From: Nectonema munidae
Lineage: Eukaryota; Nematomorpha; Nectonematoida; Nectonematidae
Assembly: GCA_030549495.1 (NCBI GenBank)
Contig: JAUIRK010000875.1
Coordinates: 1 to 64,000, forward strand
Reading direction: 5' to 3'
Length of the DNA stretch: 64,000 nt
The translations under genes were made by a program, and so were the position numbers. The notes beneath the pieces are model-generated. The model was not told the DNA's origin. It searched no databases and saw nothing but the letters and a program-made list of their open reading frames with translations. Below are positions 1 through 13,339 of this stretch, piece after piece (positions within the stretch are counted from its first letter, which is position 1; every line of letters starts with the position of its first letter).

Positions 1-1648
<1,648 letters not shown>

Positions 1649-2030
1649 AATGGCAAATATATAAACATAAAAATATCTTTTACTTGCAGTATTTCTCTGG
1701 TAATTATTTTCCTAATTTATTTAATAAATCAACTTTAGGTGTTTAATTCACTCAAAATATTTCATTCTACAATAACTTATGTAACTCGATAGGACCTCCA
1801 TCTTTTTGGCTACAAATTCGTTATCGGCTCGTAGTCTCTACATCATATTATAATTTACAGTATGTAATTTTGGTATTCATTCTATGATGATCCTTTCTTG
1901 GTAGCACTTTTTTCATTAGAAATTTTATATCTTTTAATTACTTTTCGAAAAATTTTTTATAACGATAAAATTACTTTTTTCCTCTCTCAAAGCATTCTGA
2001 TTAAAGAATCTTCTTGATGATCTTAGACTT

Positions 2031-2182
2031 TTTATCAGTATTGTGTATTTTATTATCAGGCCTGAATATTTCTCAACCAATCTCATTTCAAAGGTTTTTT
2101 TCAAGGTTTATCAGTATTGTGTATTTTATTATCAGGCCTGAATATTTCTCAACCAATCTCATTTCAAAGGTTTTTTTCTGAT
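2031..2182. repeat. 76-bp perfect or near-perfect tandem duplication inside element T
   Basis: The segment starting TTTATCAGTATTGTG at 2031 is repeated from 2107 with a period of 76. The inverted T copy near 21000 has only one unit, so the duplication is specific to this copy and younger than the split between the two. Confidence 0.9.
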
Positions 2183-3540
2183 GAATCATTCGTGATGTTC
2201 ATTGTTCAATTACAAAACGTTGTCAACGTTCTTCATCTAAAAAATTATCTCTCTGACGCAAAAGGAAAAAGATGAACAAATTCAATTTAAATTAAAAATA
2301 TCTTGATAGTGACTAAATTCTCACATATTTTCATCTATGCCATTTTTGATAAATCTGACCTATTCTAAATTTTCAGATTTCCTACCCATCTTAGCTAAAT
2401 GTGAACTGTAATCCTAGATGATAAGCTATAGATTTAAATATTTTCATTTGTAAAAGAGGAACTTCTTTTTCACAGTCAAAATATTTTTGAAGACAGTATC
2501 TAGAAGTAAACCGCAAATCTGATTCAAGCTTTCAGATATTTTAAAACCATAAATGCCAAACCTGAGACGAAAAATGAAACCAGCGTCTTCCATTTGGCAT
2601 ATAAACAGATATTTTATTTAAATTTCAAAAATATTTCTGTAGACATTAGACGTAAATCGAAAATTTGATTGACACTTTCAGACATTTAAAACCTCTAAAT
2701 TCAAAAAATGATTTCAGAAATAAAAATGATCATGGTCGAATTGGTATAAAAACATATATTTCATGTAAAATTAGAGAGAATATTTTGGGATATAGTTTTC
2801 AGACATAAACCGCAAATTTGATCGACTCTAGCAGTAAAACCTCTAAATGCGAAAACTGTGTTCATAAATGAAATCATCATGATCTATTTGCTATAAAAAC
2901 AAATTTTAGAACTAAAAGCAAATTTAATTGATACTTATAGGTATTTTCATATTCAAACTGCAAAAATTGAGTCCATAAATGAAACTAGCATGGTTGATTT
3001 GGTATAAAAACATATATTTAATTGTAAAATTTGAATGAATGTTTTTGGAGACAATTTTTAAAAGTAAACCGCAAATTTGATTAACACTTATAGGTATTTT
3101 CAAATCCTAAATGTAAAAAATGAGTCCAGAAATGAAACCAGCATGATCGATTTAGTATAAAAACATATATTTTATGTAAAATTTGAAGGTATATTTTATT
3201 AGATATATTTTTGATCAATCAAAATTTTGATTGACATTTCCAAAAAAGTAACCGTGATTATTGAAAAAATTAAATATATAAAGTGTTATGCGTTCCAAAC
3301 TGTATATAATTATAAATTATCAGGGTATTATATAATATAGATCCTAGGTAAGTACAGATAATGTCAAAATTTTGATGAAAAATTTTAATTTTTGATTTTG
3401 ATTGACAGTTTTGGACATGAAGGGGTCAATCAACTACCATGAAAATGGTTTCAAAAGATGTAGCTAGCGATTTTAGGAAAAGTCACAAAATTTGAAGTGA
3501 TATGATTCAGCCAATTTTCTACAATTAATTTTTTAGTGAA

Positions 3541-3561
3541 GGGGGGCGTTTTACGCCCCCC
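3541..3561. other. G/C-rich hairpin at the end of element T
   Basis: GGGGGGCGT, loop TTT, then ACGCCCCCC: a perfect 9-bp stem in otherwise AT-rich DNA, 14 bases before the TTAA end of the element. Similar G-rich hairpins occur at 5642-5660 and 44940-44956 next to other piggyBac-like sequence. A subterminal role is an inference. Confidence 0.6.
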
Positions 3562-3579
3562 CAACACTAATAGGGTTAA

Positions 3580-4460
3580 AACATACAAAAATGAAAACTT
3601 ATTATTCTTCAAGATTCTGGTCCTCAAAGGGTTAATATACTACTTCTATTATTTTTATACAGCCATGAAACGTTCAGGAAGCAAGAAAGAAATTGTTACT
3701 GAGACTACACTCAAAACAAAGCGCCTGAAGTCTAGTATTGTACGGCAATAATTGTTGCTCAAAAAATGGTATCCGAACTCATTCAATGTTATTGTTGTAA
3801 AGTAAGAAATAAATTTATTTGAAGAAAAGTAGGCTTTACTTTCAACGAAGATAAAGAAATGTGAAGGCTTATATACTATTGAAATAGAGTGCTTGTGGTT
3901 AGAGGGTTAGTTGTAAATTGCCAGTGAATTGTGAGCTTTTAATCTATGTTGTGAGGCACCACTTTATCTACAACATTCCAATTATGTTGTGAGGCACTCT
4001 ATTTACAACAGTTATGTATACTTAATATCTAATGATTGGTATATTCGCATGCTTTTATATATGACTTTGTTTAAGCTATCGCTTGAAAGGCTCGTGATCC
4101 CATCACTTAACGTGAAGACAACATCCTCTTTCAATAACAATTTATGCCTATTCACACTCGATCTGCTGCAAACAGTCATGACACACGCCCTACTACAACT
4201 ATTTCTACTATTATCACAACGACATCATTACCTTATCTTTCTCCTCAATCCTCTATCACTTCACTCTCCGATTTACCTAATTTTCGCGTGTTTATTCCAC
4301 CTCCAGTTACTTCACCTATTCCTTTCGCATACCCTTCCGCTCCCCAACGTCTTGCTCTAGCTAAGGCAAAAAACATTTCTTGTTATAAATGGCCTATAAA
4401 AATAAGGATGTAATACGACTTAAAATATTGAAAACTCAAAACGGAAATTCTAAATTAATA
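3580..4460 (+). other. No recognised gene; TTAA terminus, 33-bp tandem repeat and S/T/P-rich reading frame
   Basis: CCTCAAAGGG followed by TTAA at 3632-3635 looks like another piggyBac-type terminus, a few dozen bases after the end of T. A unit containing TATGTTGTGAGGCAC is repeated at about 3944 and 3977. The frame 4144-4413 codes for 89 residues rich in Ser, Thr and Pro. I do not recognise it; it could be a fragment of a retrotransposon ORF1 or chance. Confidence 0.35.
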
Positions 4461-5374
4461 AGTTTTTTTAGTTAAAAGTGCTTTTTTGCTTATGTCGGGA
4501 GGCAAAAGCGATTTTTCATTTTTCTATTTTTTACTTTCTATAGTTGTTTCCTGATGTCCGTTTTATTTAACAAATTTGATATAAAAATAACAAAATGAAG
4601 TCAGGAATTTGATAATTAACTAATTCTTATATTTTGATAATTATCGAAGAAATCAATGATGTCTCCTATTTTATATCATTTCTTTGTTAGATTCTTATAG
4701 ATTATGATTATAATCAGTTAAGTTGATGCATCGTTTTATTTTATATCATTTCCTATATATGCTTAAAATTAAAACAGTAACACCTATTAAACATCTATTT
4801 TTAATATTCCCTTTTGATAAATGCCTCCTCAATTCTAACCATTTCCTAATTCTAACTATTTCATCAATTTTGTGCAAATACCTTTTTTTGTGAAAAATGT
4901 ATAGTTTGTCGTATTTTTTATTGTAAAACTTATTAATAAATAAAGTTTATCAATGTCTCTTAAATATAAGGACAGCATCGCATCCCAGAAATAAGTGACA
5001 GTCTTTTTTTACTTATCTTTATTTGTTTCCTATATTTTTCTACAAACTAAAGCTACGTTAATTTGATTGTGTCATGGAGTACGTGAACAGGTAGAATCAA
5101 GTGAAGAAGGCACTGATTGCCACGCTTCTTGATGCTGTGACTGATAAAGGTGAATGCGAAGATGACACACGTGTTCAAAGAACCCATTTCACCTTTTCTA
5201 CAGACGTAGAAGACATGCGTTTTGAAAATGAAGAAGTGGCAAGACACTTAGTGGTGATATTCTTTTATAATAACGAATAAAACATGTCATATTGTTTGGA
5301 TATGACAGTTCATCTCCAAAGGAAATATTCTATCCAAATAATTATAAAAGTTTTTTTACACATATATACCCATT
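4461..5374. other. No gene seen
   Basis: AT-rich sequence without a frame or repeat I can support. A 64-codon minus frame at 5053-5247 has no family resemblance. Confidence 0.5.
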
Positions 5375-6140
5375 TTCTAAGCTTATTCCAAAAGTGAAAC
5401 CAGAATCTTCAATTTGGTTTAAAAACTTATATATCATTAAAATTTCAAAAATATTTTTGTAGAAATTAGATATAAATTTTAAAACCTCTAATTACAAAAA
5501 TTGAATGTTGAAATGAAACCAACATGATCGTTTGGGTAGAATTTTAGCGCTTAAAGGGGCTGAACACTTGCCACTTCGCATGATGTTTTCTTTGTCCTTT
5601 TTAATTTTGGTCACCGTTTAAGTAGAATGATTGGCTATGTGACGGGGTCGTTCGCCCCGTTCACGTTTTTTTAATATTTCCAACTTTGTTTCTAAAGGCT
5701 TTTTTGGCAGGTCCACCAACACGTTTCCGAATTGCGTTTCTTTTACCAGCCATTTTCAGAGGAGTTAAACCAAAATTTACTCAATAATAATTAAAAAAAG
5801 CAAATTCATAAAAACCCATTTCTTTATTATTTGATACTTACAATAACTTATCTAACGATTAGATTCGTGATTTTGCTTGTCAATAGATGCAACGTACGAC
5901 AGCATTTTACTCGTATCTACAGAAATTCGTTATACGAAGGCTCTTATAACGGATATATTTGTATTTGATTGACATTTGCAGATATTTTTAAAACTTAAGA
6001 ACGAAAATATTCTAGAAATGAAATTAGCATGGCTCATTTAATATGAAAACATATATTTTATGCAAGATTTGAAGGAATATTTTTTTATATATATTTGTCA
6101 TCAAAATTTTTATAGACGTTTTTTAAAAAGTAGTCATGAT
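5375..6140 (+). mobile_element. Element T fragments split by about 400 bp of other sequence
   Basis: 5375-5540 and about 5945-6140 both carry the 140-bp-unit phrases of element T (for example GAAACCAACATGATCG and AAACATATATTTTATG), in the same orientation as copy 1. Between them, 5541-5940 is unrelated. It starts near GCGCTTAAAGGGGC and holds a G-rich hairpin (5642-5660), so it may be a small piggyBac-type insertion into T. Confidence 0.55.
5661..5753 (-). CDS. Short basic reading frame, 30 codons, function unknown
   Basis: ATG at 5753 to TGA at 5661 encodes a very basic peptide beginning MAGKRNAIRKRVGG. It is too short to assign and lies in probable transposon sequence directly beside a G-rich hairpin. 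It may be the N-terminus of a decayed transposase or chance. Little can be said beyond its charge. Confidence 0.2.
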   Translation of the reverse strand: MAGKRNAIRKRVGGPAKKAFRNKVGNIKKT

Positions 6141-6289
6141 TAGCATTCCTAATGAATATTTATAAATAGTTTGAAATAAGTATTTTTTATTTAGATTTTA
6201 TATGTCTGAATTCAATGGTATTTGTCATCGATGTTTGAATGTTGAATTGTCAAATTTATTGGAGTGAAAGTTTCAGAGTTCCGATTATT

Positions 6290-6890
6290 AGCGAAAATAT
6301 TTTCAGGAATAAATTCTTACAACTTTTAAGTAATTTAGATTTTGAAGATAATTCCTTGATCATTACAAATCGGGGAGAAAAATAATATGACAGAAAAGAT
6401 AAAGTCAACGCTTTTTAGAGATGTTTAGAAAGCAATGTAACAATGTTCTCATGATTAATTTCAAAAAATTGATTGGAGCAGATTATAGATTTTAAAAGCT
6501 GACATGCTTTCAACGAATATGTGCAATGCAAACCCAAAAAATGGGGGTTTAATGTTTTCTCTAGAAATTTAGCTTATGGTTTCATGCATGACTTTTTCAT
6601 TTATGATGGTAAAGTGCGTGGTGAAAACTCATGTAATTATTCTTCAGAGGATTGTGTGTTAAAGCTCTGCGAATCTCTCGAAAAGAAAATATTATATTAT
6701 ATTTTGATAATTATTTTACATCGCTGTGCTTGATAAATAAATTAAAGGAAATTTGAATATATTCTAGTGGAACGATTCGTAAAAACTGGGTTTGTTGTTT
6801 AAGTATTATAAAAGATTCAGAAATAAAGAAAAAAAGAAGAGGATTATATGTTTGAAGTACTGAAAAAGTAAGCAAAATAAAAGTTATCCG
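6290..6890 (+). pseudogene. piggyBac transposase fragment (middle part)
   Basis: The forward strand reads through pieces typical of the piggyBac DDE domain (DDE_Tnp_1_7). There is a RNKFLQLLSNLDFEDN-like segment near 6310. A segment like EQIIDFK follows near 6470. CKPKKWGFNV...DFFIYDGK lies at 6527-6610, matching the family's KPxKWGxK...DFxxYxGK core. IYSSGTIRKNW near 6765 matches the GTxRxNR stretch. Stops and shifts separate the pieces and both ends are missing. It lies just after element T fragments, whose ends are also piggyBac-like, but this copy looks too decayed to supply activity. Confidence 0.75.
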
Positions 6891-7399
6891 ATCCAAATTT
6901 TTTTTTCCTCCTCGTTCATGTATTTATTATATATTGCAAAAGGCTCAGAAATGGAATTCTTGGGTGGTATACAAGATTTTTTTTATAAATGTGTATTATT
7001 TTTTTATTATTCTCAATAAAATTTTTCTATTTTTAAAAACTACTGTCTTCATGATTTTTACTTTGTTTGTAACATCAATTTTTTTGGAATAAATACTCAA
7101 AAAAATCTCAAGACAAGTGCAAGTAAGTATTGATTTAGAGTATTTACAGAAAATTGCTCAAATCTTTATATTGATTTGGATTTTTATACTAAAATGCTAG
7201 AATATCTTAGTTTAGTAAATCAAAAACAGGATAAACTTACAATAAAAAAATCAGAAAATTTTATTAAAATAATATAACATTCAATTAATCTTCAATGCAA
7301 CTGAACAAAGCAGTCTAAACTTTCTTTTTTGATAATGGGTTCATCCTAAAAAATTACAGAATAATTTAGATAACAATTATGAATATATTGAAATATACC
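6891..7399. other. No gene seen
   Basis: Very AT-rich. No frame with family resemblance and no clear repeat. Confidence 0.5.
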
Positions 7400-8700
7400 A
7401 AAATTTAAAATTTCATTTTCTTAAGTTGTCTTTTTTGGCCAGGCTTCAGAGCTATCTTTTCAACACTTTTTGCTATCAACAATTGGTTTTGAGATGTTGT
7501 GTATTTAGCTTCATATTTAGTATGAGTTTACTCGATATTTAATTCCATCGCCGACTAAATTATATTCTCCTTGTCCATGCAATGCGGACTTTATTTGGGT
7601 TTCTTGAAAAAGTGTTTGATCATATAACTTGCGGGTGAGTTGAAACATTTTGTTAGGTTTCCAATCCACTAAATTTTTGATTATATGATTTAACGATTCT
7701 GAATGGTTATTTTTCCAGTTTATCTGTAAATGGGAATTTTTTAAGCATGGTTCCACAACATGTTTTTTAATAATTGGAAAATATTTATTTAGGAAATTTA
7801 AATTTTGATTTGTATTCTGGTAAAAGTTTCCAATTATTAATTTTACCTTTTCATCAAACTCACTTAATTCGAAGATGTTAGGCCGTTGGTACTAAATATT
7901 TTATTAATAAAAGAGTTTTTTTCTTTTAGCCTCAGTTTTTGTCTTAATGTTCTTTTTATATTATCTTGAAGATGTCTCACACAAAACAACGTATTTACAT
8001 TAGGAAAATTACATCTTATAGATTTAACGATAACAAGTTCCTGATCAGATCCTATGTAAAGTTGTTCCTGTTGAAACTTGATTTTCAAATTATGGTTAAG
8101 TACTAAAGATAAGTGTGAGAAAAAAACCGTAAATGTATTGAAGCTTGAATCAAAATGTAAAAAAACAAGTCCCATCAAAATAGGTGCTCTTTTAGTTGAG
8201 CGTTTGAACAAATTTCTGTCTTGATACACTGTGCAAGTCACATAGCAAGATCCTAAATGGAATGTTCCATCAATACCTAAAACACAACTCTTTGAATAAT
8301 AAACACAATAAATTTGTGTTTCTGTATAAGAAATTGGTGAAGGGTTTTTTCCAATATTTTGGGTGAACGATTTAATGTAATTATCTCCCGTGGTTATCAC
8401 GTTCAATATATGTTGATATTCATCCGTATATCGTTTTCCGTAGGAAAGTAAGTTGATGACCATAAAATAGTAATAAAATTCGCATGATAAGCTAAAATAC
8501 TTGTTTCTATTACTCGTGGGTCGATTCTTGGATGGAAAATTGTATTTAATATTCTGTAAACTAAATCCTTGCTACCGTTTATTCCACGATAAATTGATTT
8601 ACTTTGAGTTTCAATAACAGTCCAAGCGGCTTTAATCGCAAATGCAGAACAATAAGAATTTTTCAAGCATATTTTTCACATTCTTCCTCTAAATGAGAAC
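7400..8700 (-). pseudogene. MULE (Mutator-like) transposase remnant
   Basis: The central frame (8463-7864) carries the MULE catalytic domain. VLGIDGTFHLGSCYV holds the first acidic residue, YIGSDQELVIVKSI the second, and FCVRHLQDNIKRTL is the conserved C..H segment. The C-terminal piece (7756-7517) has NNHSESLNHIIKNLVDW, then the QxxxxSALHGQGEY segment known from MULE proteins, and a basic tail runs to about 7410. An N-terminal piece covers 8666-8403. At least two frame changes, near 8440 and 7870, separate the parts, so it is broken. A LINE fragment on the same strand begins immediately upstream and may have removed the N-terminus. No terminal inverted repeats were identified. Confidence 0.85.
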
Positions 8701-8714
8701 AGCTACATATATGA

Positions 8715-9478
8715 GTTGAGTGTGGGGTCGATTTCGATGGGTGAACTAGGGAGTATGGGTGTAGGTGTGGTGAAACTTGGTAGTGAGTAAGTTGTGGCAT
8801 ATATTGTTCAAAAGGGGAAATGAAAAAGGGGAGGTGTGAGTTGAGTAAAGTTCGCGATGTTATGTGGTGCTGGTGTAGAGTGAAAGATAGATAGATGTTT
8901 TTTAATTATGTTTTTCTTTAGGTTTAGGTGTAAGTGTAGGGTATGTGTGAGAAGTTCAAGTTTTGATGTAGAAGTAGTGTGAAATGCGTTTGTGATTGTG
9001 AGTAAACATAGGCGATGTATATTATTGAAATGGGTTAGTGAGTTCTTGAATTTGAGTGGACTTCCGCAGGTGAGTGAACCATATTGAATGAATGGAAGTA
9101 TGATATATTTGTTGAAGTAATTTGAGATTTTTGGATGAAGATCCAATTTATATAAGATAACTTTTCTGAGAGAGAATAGGTTTGGTGAGAGTTTTGTGTA
9201 GATGTTTTTGAGGTGAAGTGTAAAAAGATTTAGTTTCAATGGTAGTGGGGTTATTCTTTTCGTGTGAAGTGTATATGTTTTAGTTTATCTAAGTTGAAGG
9301 AGACTTTGTAGTTGGTGGCCATTGTTTGTATTTGTGTGATTAGATTTGCAGTATAATTGATGTTGTTCAGTTGTAGCGTATTTGAGAAGTTAAATAAGAT
9401 ATTATCAGAATAGCATTGGGCAAAGTTGGAGTTTGAGTTGATGAAATTAAGAATATGGTTGATGAGGTTTAGCATATG
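8715..9478 (-). pseudogene. LINE reverse transcriptase, C-terminal half (Jockey/R1-like)
   Basis: Two overlapping minus frames hold the end of a non-LTR reverse transcriptase. The first (9475-9251) contains a diverged catalytic loop (QCYSDNILF in place of a YxDD-type motif) and SFNLDKLKHIHFTRK, the usual N.xKT.xxxF.RK segment. The second (9239-8808) carries the thumb-like part with YIILPFIQYGSLTCG, RLCLLTITNAFHTTST and the following LxLLTHTLHLHLNLKK segment, typical of Jockey-group LINEs (I, R1, Jockey). There is a frame change near 9245. The 5' portion (endonuclease and most of the reverse transcriptase) is absent, which fits 5' truncation. No poly(A) tail was identified. Confidence 0.75.
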
Positions 9479-9480
9479 TG

Positions 9481-9895
9481 AAATGAGCGAAAATATAACA
9501 CACGCTCTGTGAGATCATGTCTTCCACTCTCATTCGAATGTTTATTTTTCACGACTCACATGTGTTGATAAGTGAGACAAGTTTGTGATGAAAAAAACTT
9601 TATCACATTTCGTTCTAAATTTCGGTTTATAAAAAATAAAATTTGTGTTTTTTTACAATTTTAAGTTCGGTTTTCACAATAGAGAGAATTCGCTTTAACA
9701 AGGACGTTCATATATGAAAAATGTAAACATAAAACTGGGGCTTACATTTTCTTCCGATATATTAAAAATTTCGGTTTAACAAGCATTCGGTTTAGACAGT
9801 TTTCACTGTATATATATAATTTATAGATAAATTATATATCTGTATTGTAAGATATATTACAGATATATCTCTAACGAAATGTCCGGGTACAAACG
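9481..9895. other. No gene seen
   Basis: AT-rich spacer with short TA-rich palindromic runs near 9810-9870. Nothing assignable. Confidence 0.5.
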
Positions 9896-9899
9896 GTCC

Positions 9900-10580
9900 A
9901 GTAGCGAACGGTTCGGACCCCCTTGAAACAAACTTTGTGTTCCGCCTATTTTCAAGACACAACAACTAAAGAGTTTGCGATTGGCGGAGTATGAATCTAG
10001 GACTGTGTATTCTGATTTTGCCTCCCTGGTAGCCTAAGTTCCAAAAAATCACGTAACGACAAATTTCAAAGCGGTGCTTATTATTAGTAGCCAACACTAC
10101 CACGCTCTTGAGACATTGGGAACAAAAGACAAACCAGAATCATTGTTGTGCTACAACTCTTTCAAATCACGTGTTGACAAGTCGAATCAGGTGATGCGTG
10201 CTTATACAACATACAAAACCTCGAGACGTTTCTCGATGGCTGTTTTCTGTAACTATCTTGACATGGCTGCTCTAAACACTTCTGTTATAGTGTTAGCACT
10301 CAATACACTACCAGGAAGAATGCATCAAAGAACTTTGTTTTCTTCTTTCTGAAAGTTTCATGAAAGTGCACAAAGTGTGAGTATTCCGAGTGAAATTAAT
10401 AATTTGAGTCTTCAAATTTATGGATACCAGAAGGTAATTGTCTATTTTGTTTTCCAAGTCAGAAGGATTTTTCAAGCCTGTTCCAAGTGTCATAATAACG
10501 TATGCAATGAACATAAAAAAATGTATGTGACACTTGTTTCAGTGCTTTATGAAATAAATATTCTATCTTTTTGAAAATGG
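9900..10580 (+). pseudogene. piggyBac transposase fragment (C-terminal third)
   Basis: The main frame (10074-10352) reads LIISSQHYHALE, then CYNSFKSRVDKSNQVMRAYT, RRFSMAVFCNYLDMAALNTS. This is the piggyBac 'YN..K.GVD..DQ....Y' helix and the trp/arg-rich stretch after it. A second frame (10377-10574) ends with CSKCHNNVCNEHKK, the family's cysteine/histidine-rich C-terminal finger. An AATAAA-like signal lies at about 10551. The N-terminal and catalytic parts are absent. Its C-terminal finger is unusually clear, in contrast to the other piggyBac copies here. Confidence 0.8.
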
Positions 10581-10654
10581 GTTGGTTTAGTATATATATA
10601 TTTTGCTTTTAAAAAAATAGGGAAGCTCATTTTCTATAGTTTAACTTGAAGAAA

Positions 10655-10775
10655 AGCTTAAGTAAGTTTTTTGGATTAAAGAAATTTTGTTAAAATTGCA
10701 ATATATAAAAAAATTACATATCATTAGAAACAAGTTATTGGTATATCACATTTTAAAATATCGATTAGTTATTGG
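10655..10775 (+). repeat. Dispersed repeat R2, copy with unoccupied TTAA
   Basis: From TTAAGTAAGTTTTTTGG at 10658 through TTATTGGTATATCACATTTT the sequence matches 22069-22190 closely. Here the TTAA (10658-10661) is preceded by GAAAAGC. At 22069 it is preceded by the terminus of element T. This copy therefore looks like the unoccupied version of the T insertion site. Confidence 0.75.
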
Positions 10776-10784
10776 AATACCACT

Positions 10785-11032
10785 CGAGACCAAATATTCA
10801 AGCAAGCCTTTAAAAACTACTTTATAATTTTTTACAAAATTGGTGAATTTAAATACGATACTTCCAACTAAAATATTTTAATTAAATTTGCATATCGAAT
10901 ATACACTAGTTTAAAAAAATCCAAAATTGTTAGGGGGTGGAATAGGCTTTTCATTTGAAAATAAAGTAGTCTATCAGGCACATTACAGGAATTGATGAAA
11001 GGATATTTGATTCATAGAGAAAACAAATAACT
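10785..11032 (+). repeat. Dispersed repeat R, uninterrupted copy
   Basis: GAGACCAAATATTCAAGC to TTTGATTCATAGAGAAA matches 57003-57176 plus 57710-57842, where the same sequence is interrupted by a 533-bp miniature element and a short indel. The copy here is continuous and lets the younger insertion be mapped to the base. Confidence 0.85.
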
Positions 11033-11439
11033 GAAGGTTGGATAGTTTTATATGAGTGAATGTAGTCTGAAGGCAAGGAGTCTACTAAACACCCTGCTAT
11101 GTTTATATGAAAAAATGTGATTGATTCAGGGGCAAGGGTATGAAATGAAGTTTTAATTGTGTAAACAAAAATAAAACAATAAATTAAGATTGCATTATTT
11201 CATTTTTCTCAGCATCATTCAAAAATAGTTTAAAAGCTAAATTGATGCAAGCTACAAAAATCTACAAAAAGTAAAATAACTTTTAACATTTTGCAATTAT
11301 TTGCCTTTTATAATAACTAAAAAAGTAATAGAGCTTCAACAAAAAGTCTTTTTAAAAAAAATTAAAGGTATTGAATTTCAAGAAATAATATTTTTGTAAT
11401 AAAATTTGAAACTTACTGGGGTATTAAAATACCCCTCGC

Positions 11440-11548
11440 ACTAATTTAGTGTTACTTTTGCTGGCTTAATCTATTTAGTTGTAGAGGTCCACAGATGAAA
11501 AAGTGATTTAAAAGGGGAAACGGGATAAAAAGAGGTTGGGAACCACTG
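11440..11548. mobile_element. Isolated hAT right terminus
   Basis: Reading the minus strand from 11548 gives CAGTGGTTCCCAACCTC, a standard hAT terminal repeat (compare CAGTGGTTCCCAAAC at 54655). No matching left end is seen within the few kilobases upstream, so the rest of the element is lost or too decayed to recognise. Confidence 0.55.
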
Positions 11549-11624
11549 TATTAACCCATATTATATTTTAGCATTGATAAATTGCTTAAAATGATTATTA
11601 GATGACAAAAGAATATTTTATTAA

Positions 11625-13010
11625 ATGACTAAAATTCCATTAATTTGTATTCCTGTATTTAGAGACGAAAGCCTAGCCAAAACTCCCAATGATTTAGGCT
11701 CTATTGATGAAGAACCTGTTCAGCCCTTGATAATAGAATATGACCCTAAAAATATGGAAATTAAATTTGTGACTTTAAACATGTGTGGTTTAAAAGTAGG
11801 CCATGGCTGGAATTTTCATTGGAAACAAAATCACTTTTTTGTTTCTGCTGCAGACATTTTGAATCTCATTCTAATCAAGACAAAGCTTTTATCCTCAATG
11901 GGTATAATAACTGGAAACATGCTCTTGAAAGGGGTAAAGGTTTATCAAAACACGAGGAGTCGAAAAATCATATTGAGGCATACAAAACATGGATTGAAAG
12001 AAGGCAAAGAATTTCTAACAGCTTATCTGTTTCATGTATTCTTAATGAAACGCTTTTGGCCAAAAATAGGTATTTTATATATATAACCAAATTTTACATA
12101 TTTTTTTGTTAAATATAAATTCTATATATATATAATATATATTTATTTATATATTAATATAAGTCGATATTTGAAATCATCCAATTTTTAACTTTGAATG
12201 AACTGCCTTTGCGTGGCCATGAGGAGCATGTTGAATATTTAGATTCAAATAAAATTGATTCACCAAATGGGATGTTTTTGCGATTGTTTGAATATACAAT
12301 GAAAAAAGATAATAAACTTGTAGAAGTAAGCTTTTTATATATTTTTTATCATATCATTTTTTATTCAGTTAATATAAAATAAATAATTAGAATACAGAAA
12401 TTTATTAGAAAAAACTATAAAATTAGAATATTTTTAATTATTTATTCATCAGATTTCAAAAACAATCCCGAAGAATGCAAAATACACATCCCCAGACATT
12501 CAAAACGAAATAATCAGCACCATGGCTTCATTTGTAGTTTCAAAAGTTGCAGAGGAAGTAAACTCACCTGAAGTTCCTTACATTTGTTTGAAAGCCGACG
12601 GGAAAAAAGATTGTAACTACACCGAGAATATATCAATAGTAAAATTAAAAATTTGTTTATTTTGTTTTAACATTTATTGTTCAAACATAGATCGTCAGAT
12701 ACTTCAAAGACGGAGAATGTAAAGAGAATTTGCTTGATGTTTGTTCATCAGAAGACGTGAGTGCGAAGTCCAGAGTATCATATGCGAACAATTGAAAAAA
12801 GACATTCCGTTTTTACATTGTTTCAATCATCAGCTACACCTCTCTATAATTAAATCTCTGAATGTGATTTCTGAGGTTTCCAAGGTGATAGCTCTCTGTA
12901 AAATGCTTTATAAATTTACTAAAAAGCACATAGTATTTCAAAATTATTCTGGACAAACTTTACCTCGCTTGACGGACTCTATGTATTTTTTCCGCTCTCA
13001 ACATTAAAAC
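11625..13010 (+). pseudogene. hAT transposase with TTF-type finger (ZMYM1-like), N-terminal part
   Basis: After an acidic N-terminus, 11783-12066 encodes a TTF-type zinc finger: FCFCCRHFESHS, then GYNNWKHALERGKGLSKHEE. SIFEIIQFLTLNELPLRGHEE (12165 on) begins the DUF4371 domain, and NAKYTSPDIQNEIISTM with CLKADGKKD follows. CFNHQLHL near 12824 is the hAT C/DxxH region. Two introns fit exactly: 12326-12452 (GTAAGC...CAG) and 12639-12690 (52 bp). Both join codons in frame, and a third is likely between about 12069 and 12164. Homology stops near 12985, just before a block of other transposons, and resumes at 16230. At least one frame change lies near 12780. Fused exons and short introns suggest a gene-like, long-resident element. 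Confidence 0.85.
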
Positions 13011-13339
13011 GCTATTTACACAAAATTTTATTATAGAAACCTCAATTACCACTAACATGTAAATGTTCTTTACAATTTTAAGTTTAATCTTTAGTAAAAA
13101 AAATTATTATTTTGTGGCTATATTTTTTACCAAAACTTAAAAATTATAAATTTATCATAAAAAATTAATAGATGGCGTTAATTTATATATATATAATAAT
13201 TTTAAAAAATTTATGGATTTAACTTTACAACGCATATATTTATATTTTCAAGCTATTCTCATAACACGAATAACCGGTTTTTACTTCAAAAAAAACTTAG
13301 TCTAAAAAAGTCAAAAAAAATATAACAGGTGTTAAAAAT
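13011..13339. other. AT-rich spacer with a TAGATGGCG-TTAA motif
   Basis: There is no coding signal. TAGATGGCG followed by TTAA occurs at about 13171-13183. The same motif recurs at 16064 and 35012 and inverted at 45699, so it is a candidate terminus of a TTAA-inserting element family. Confidence 0.35.

Noticed and set aside
3989-4360. 123-codon plus frame
   Set aside because: Leucine/serine-rich low-complexity reading overlapping another frame, with no motif and no family resemblance.
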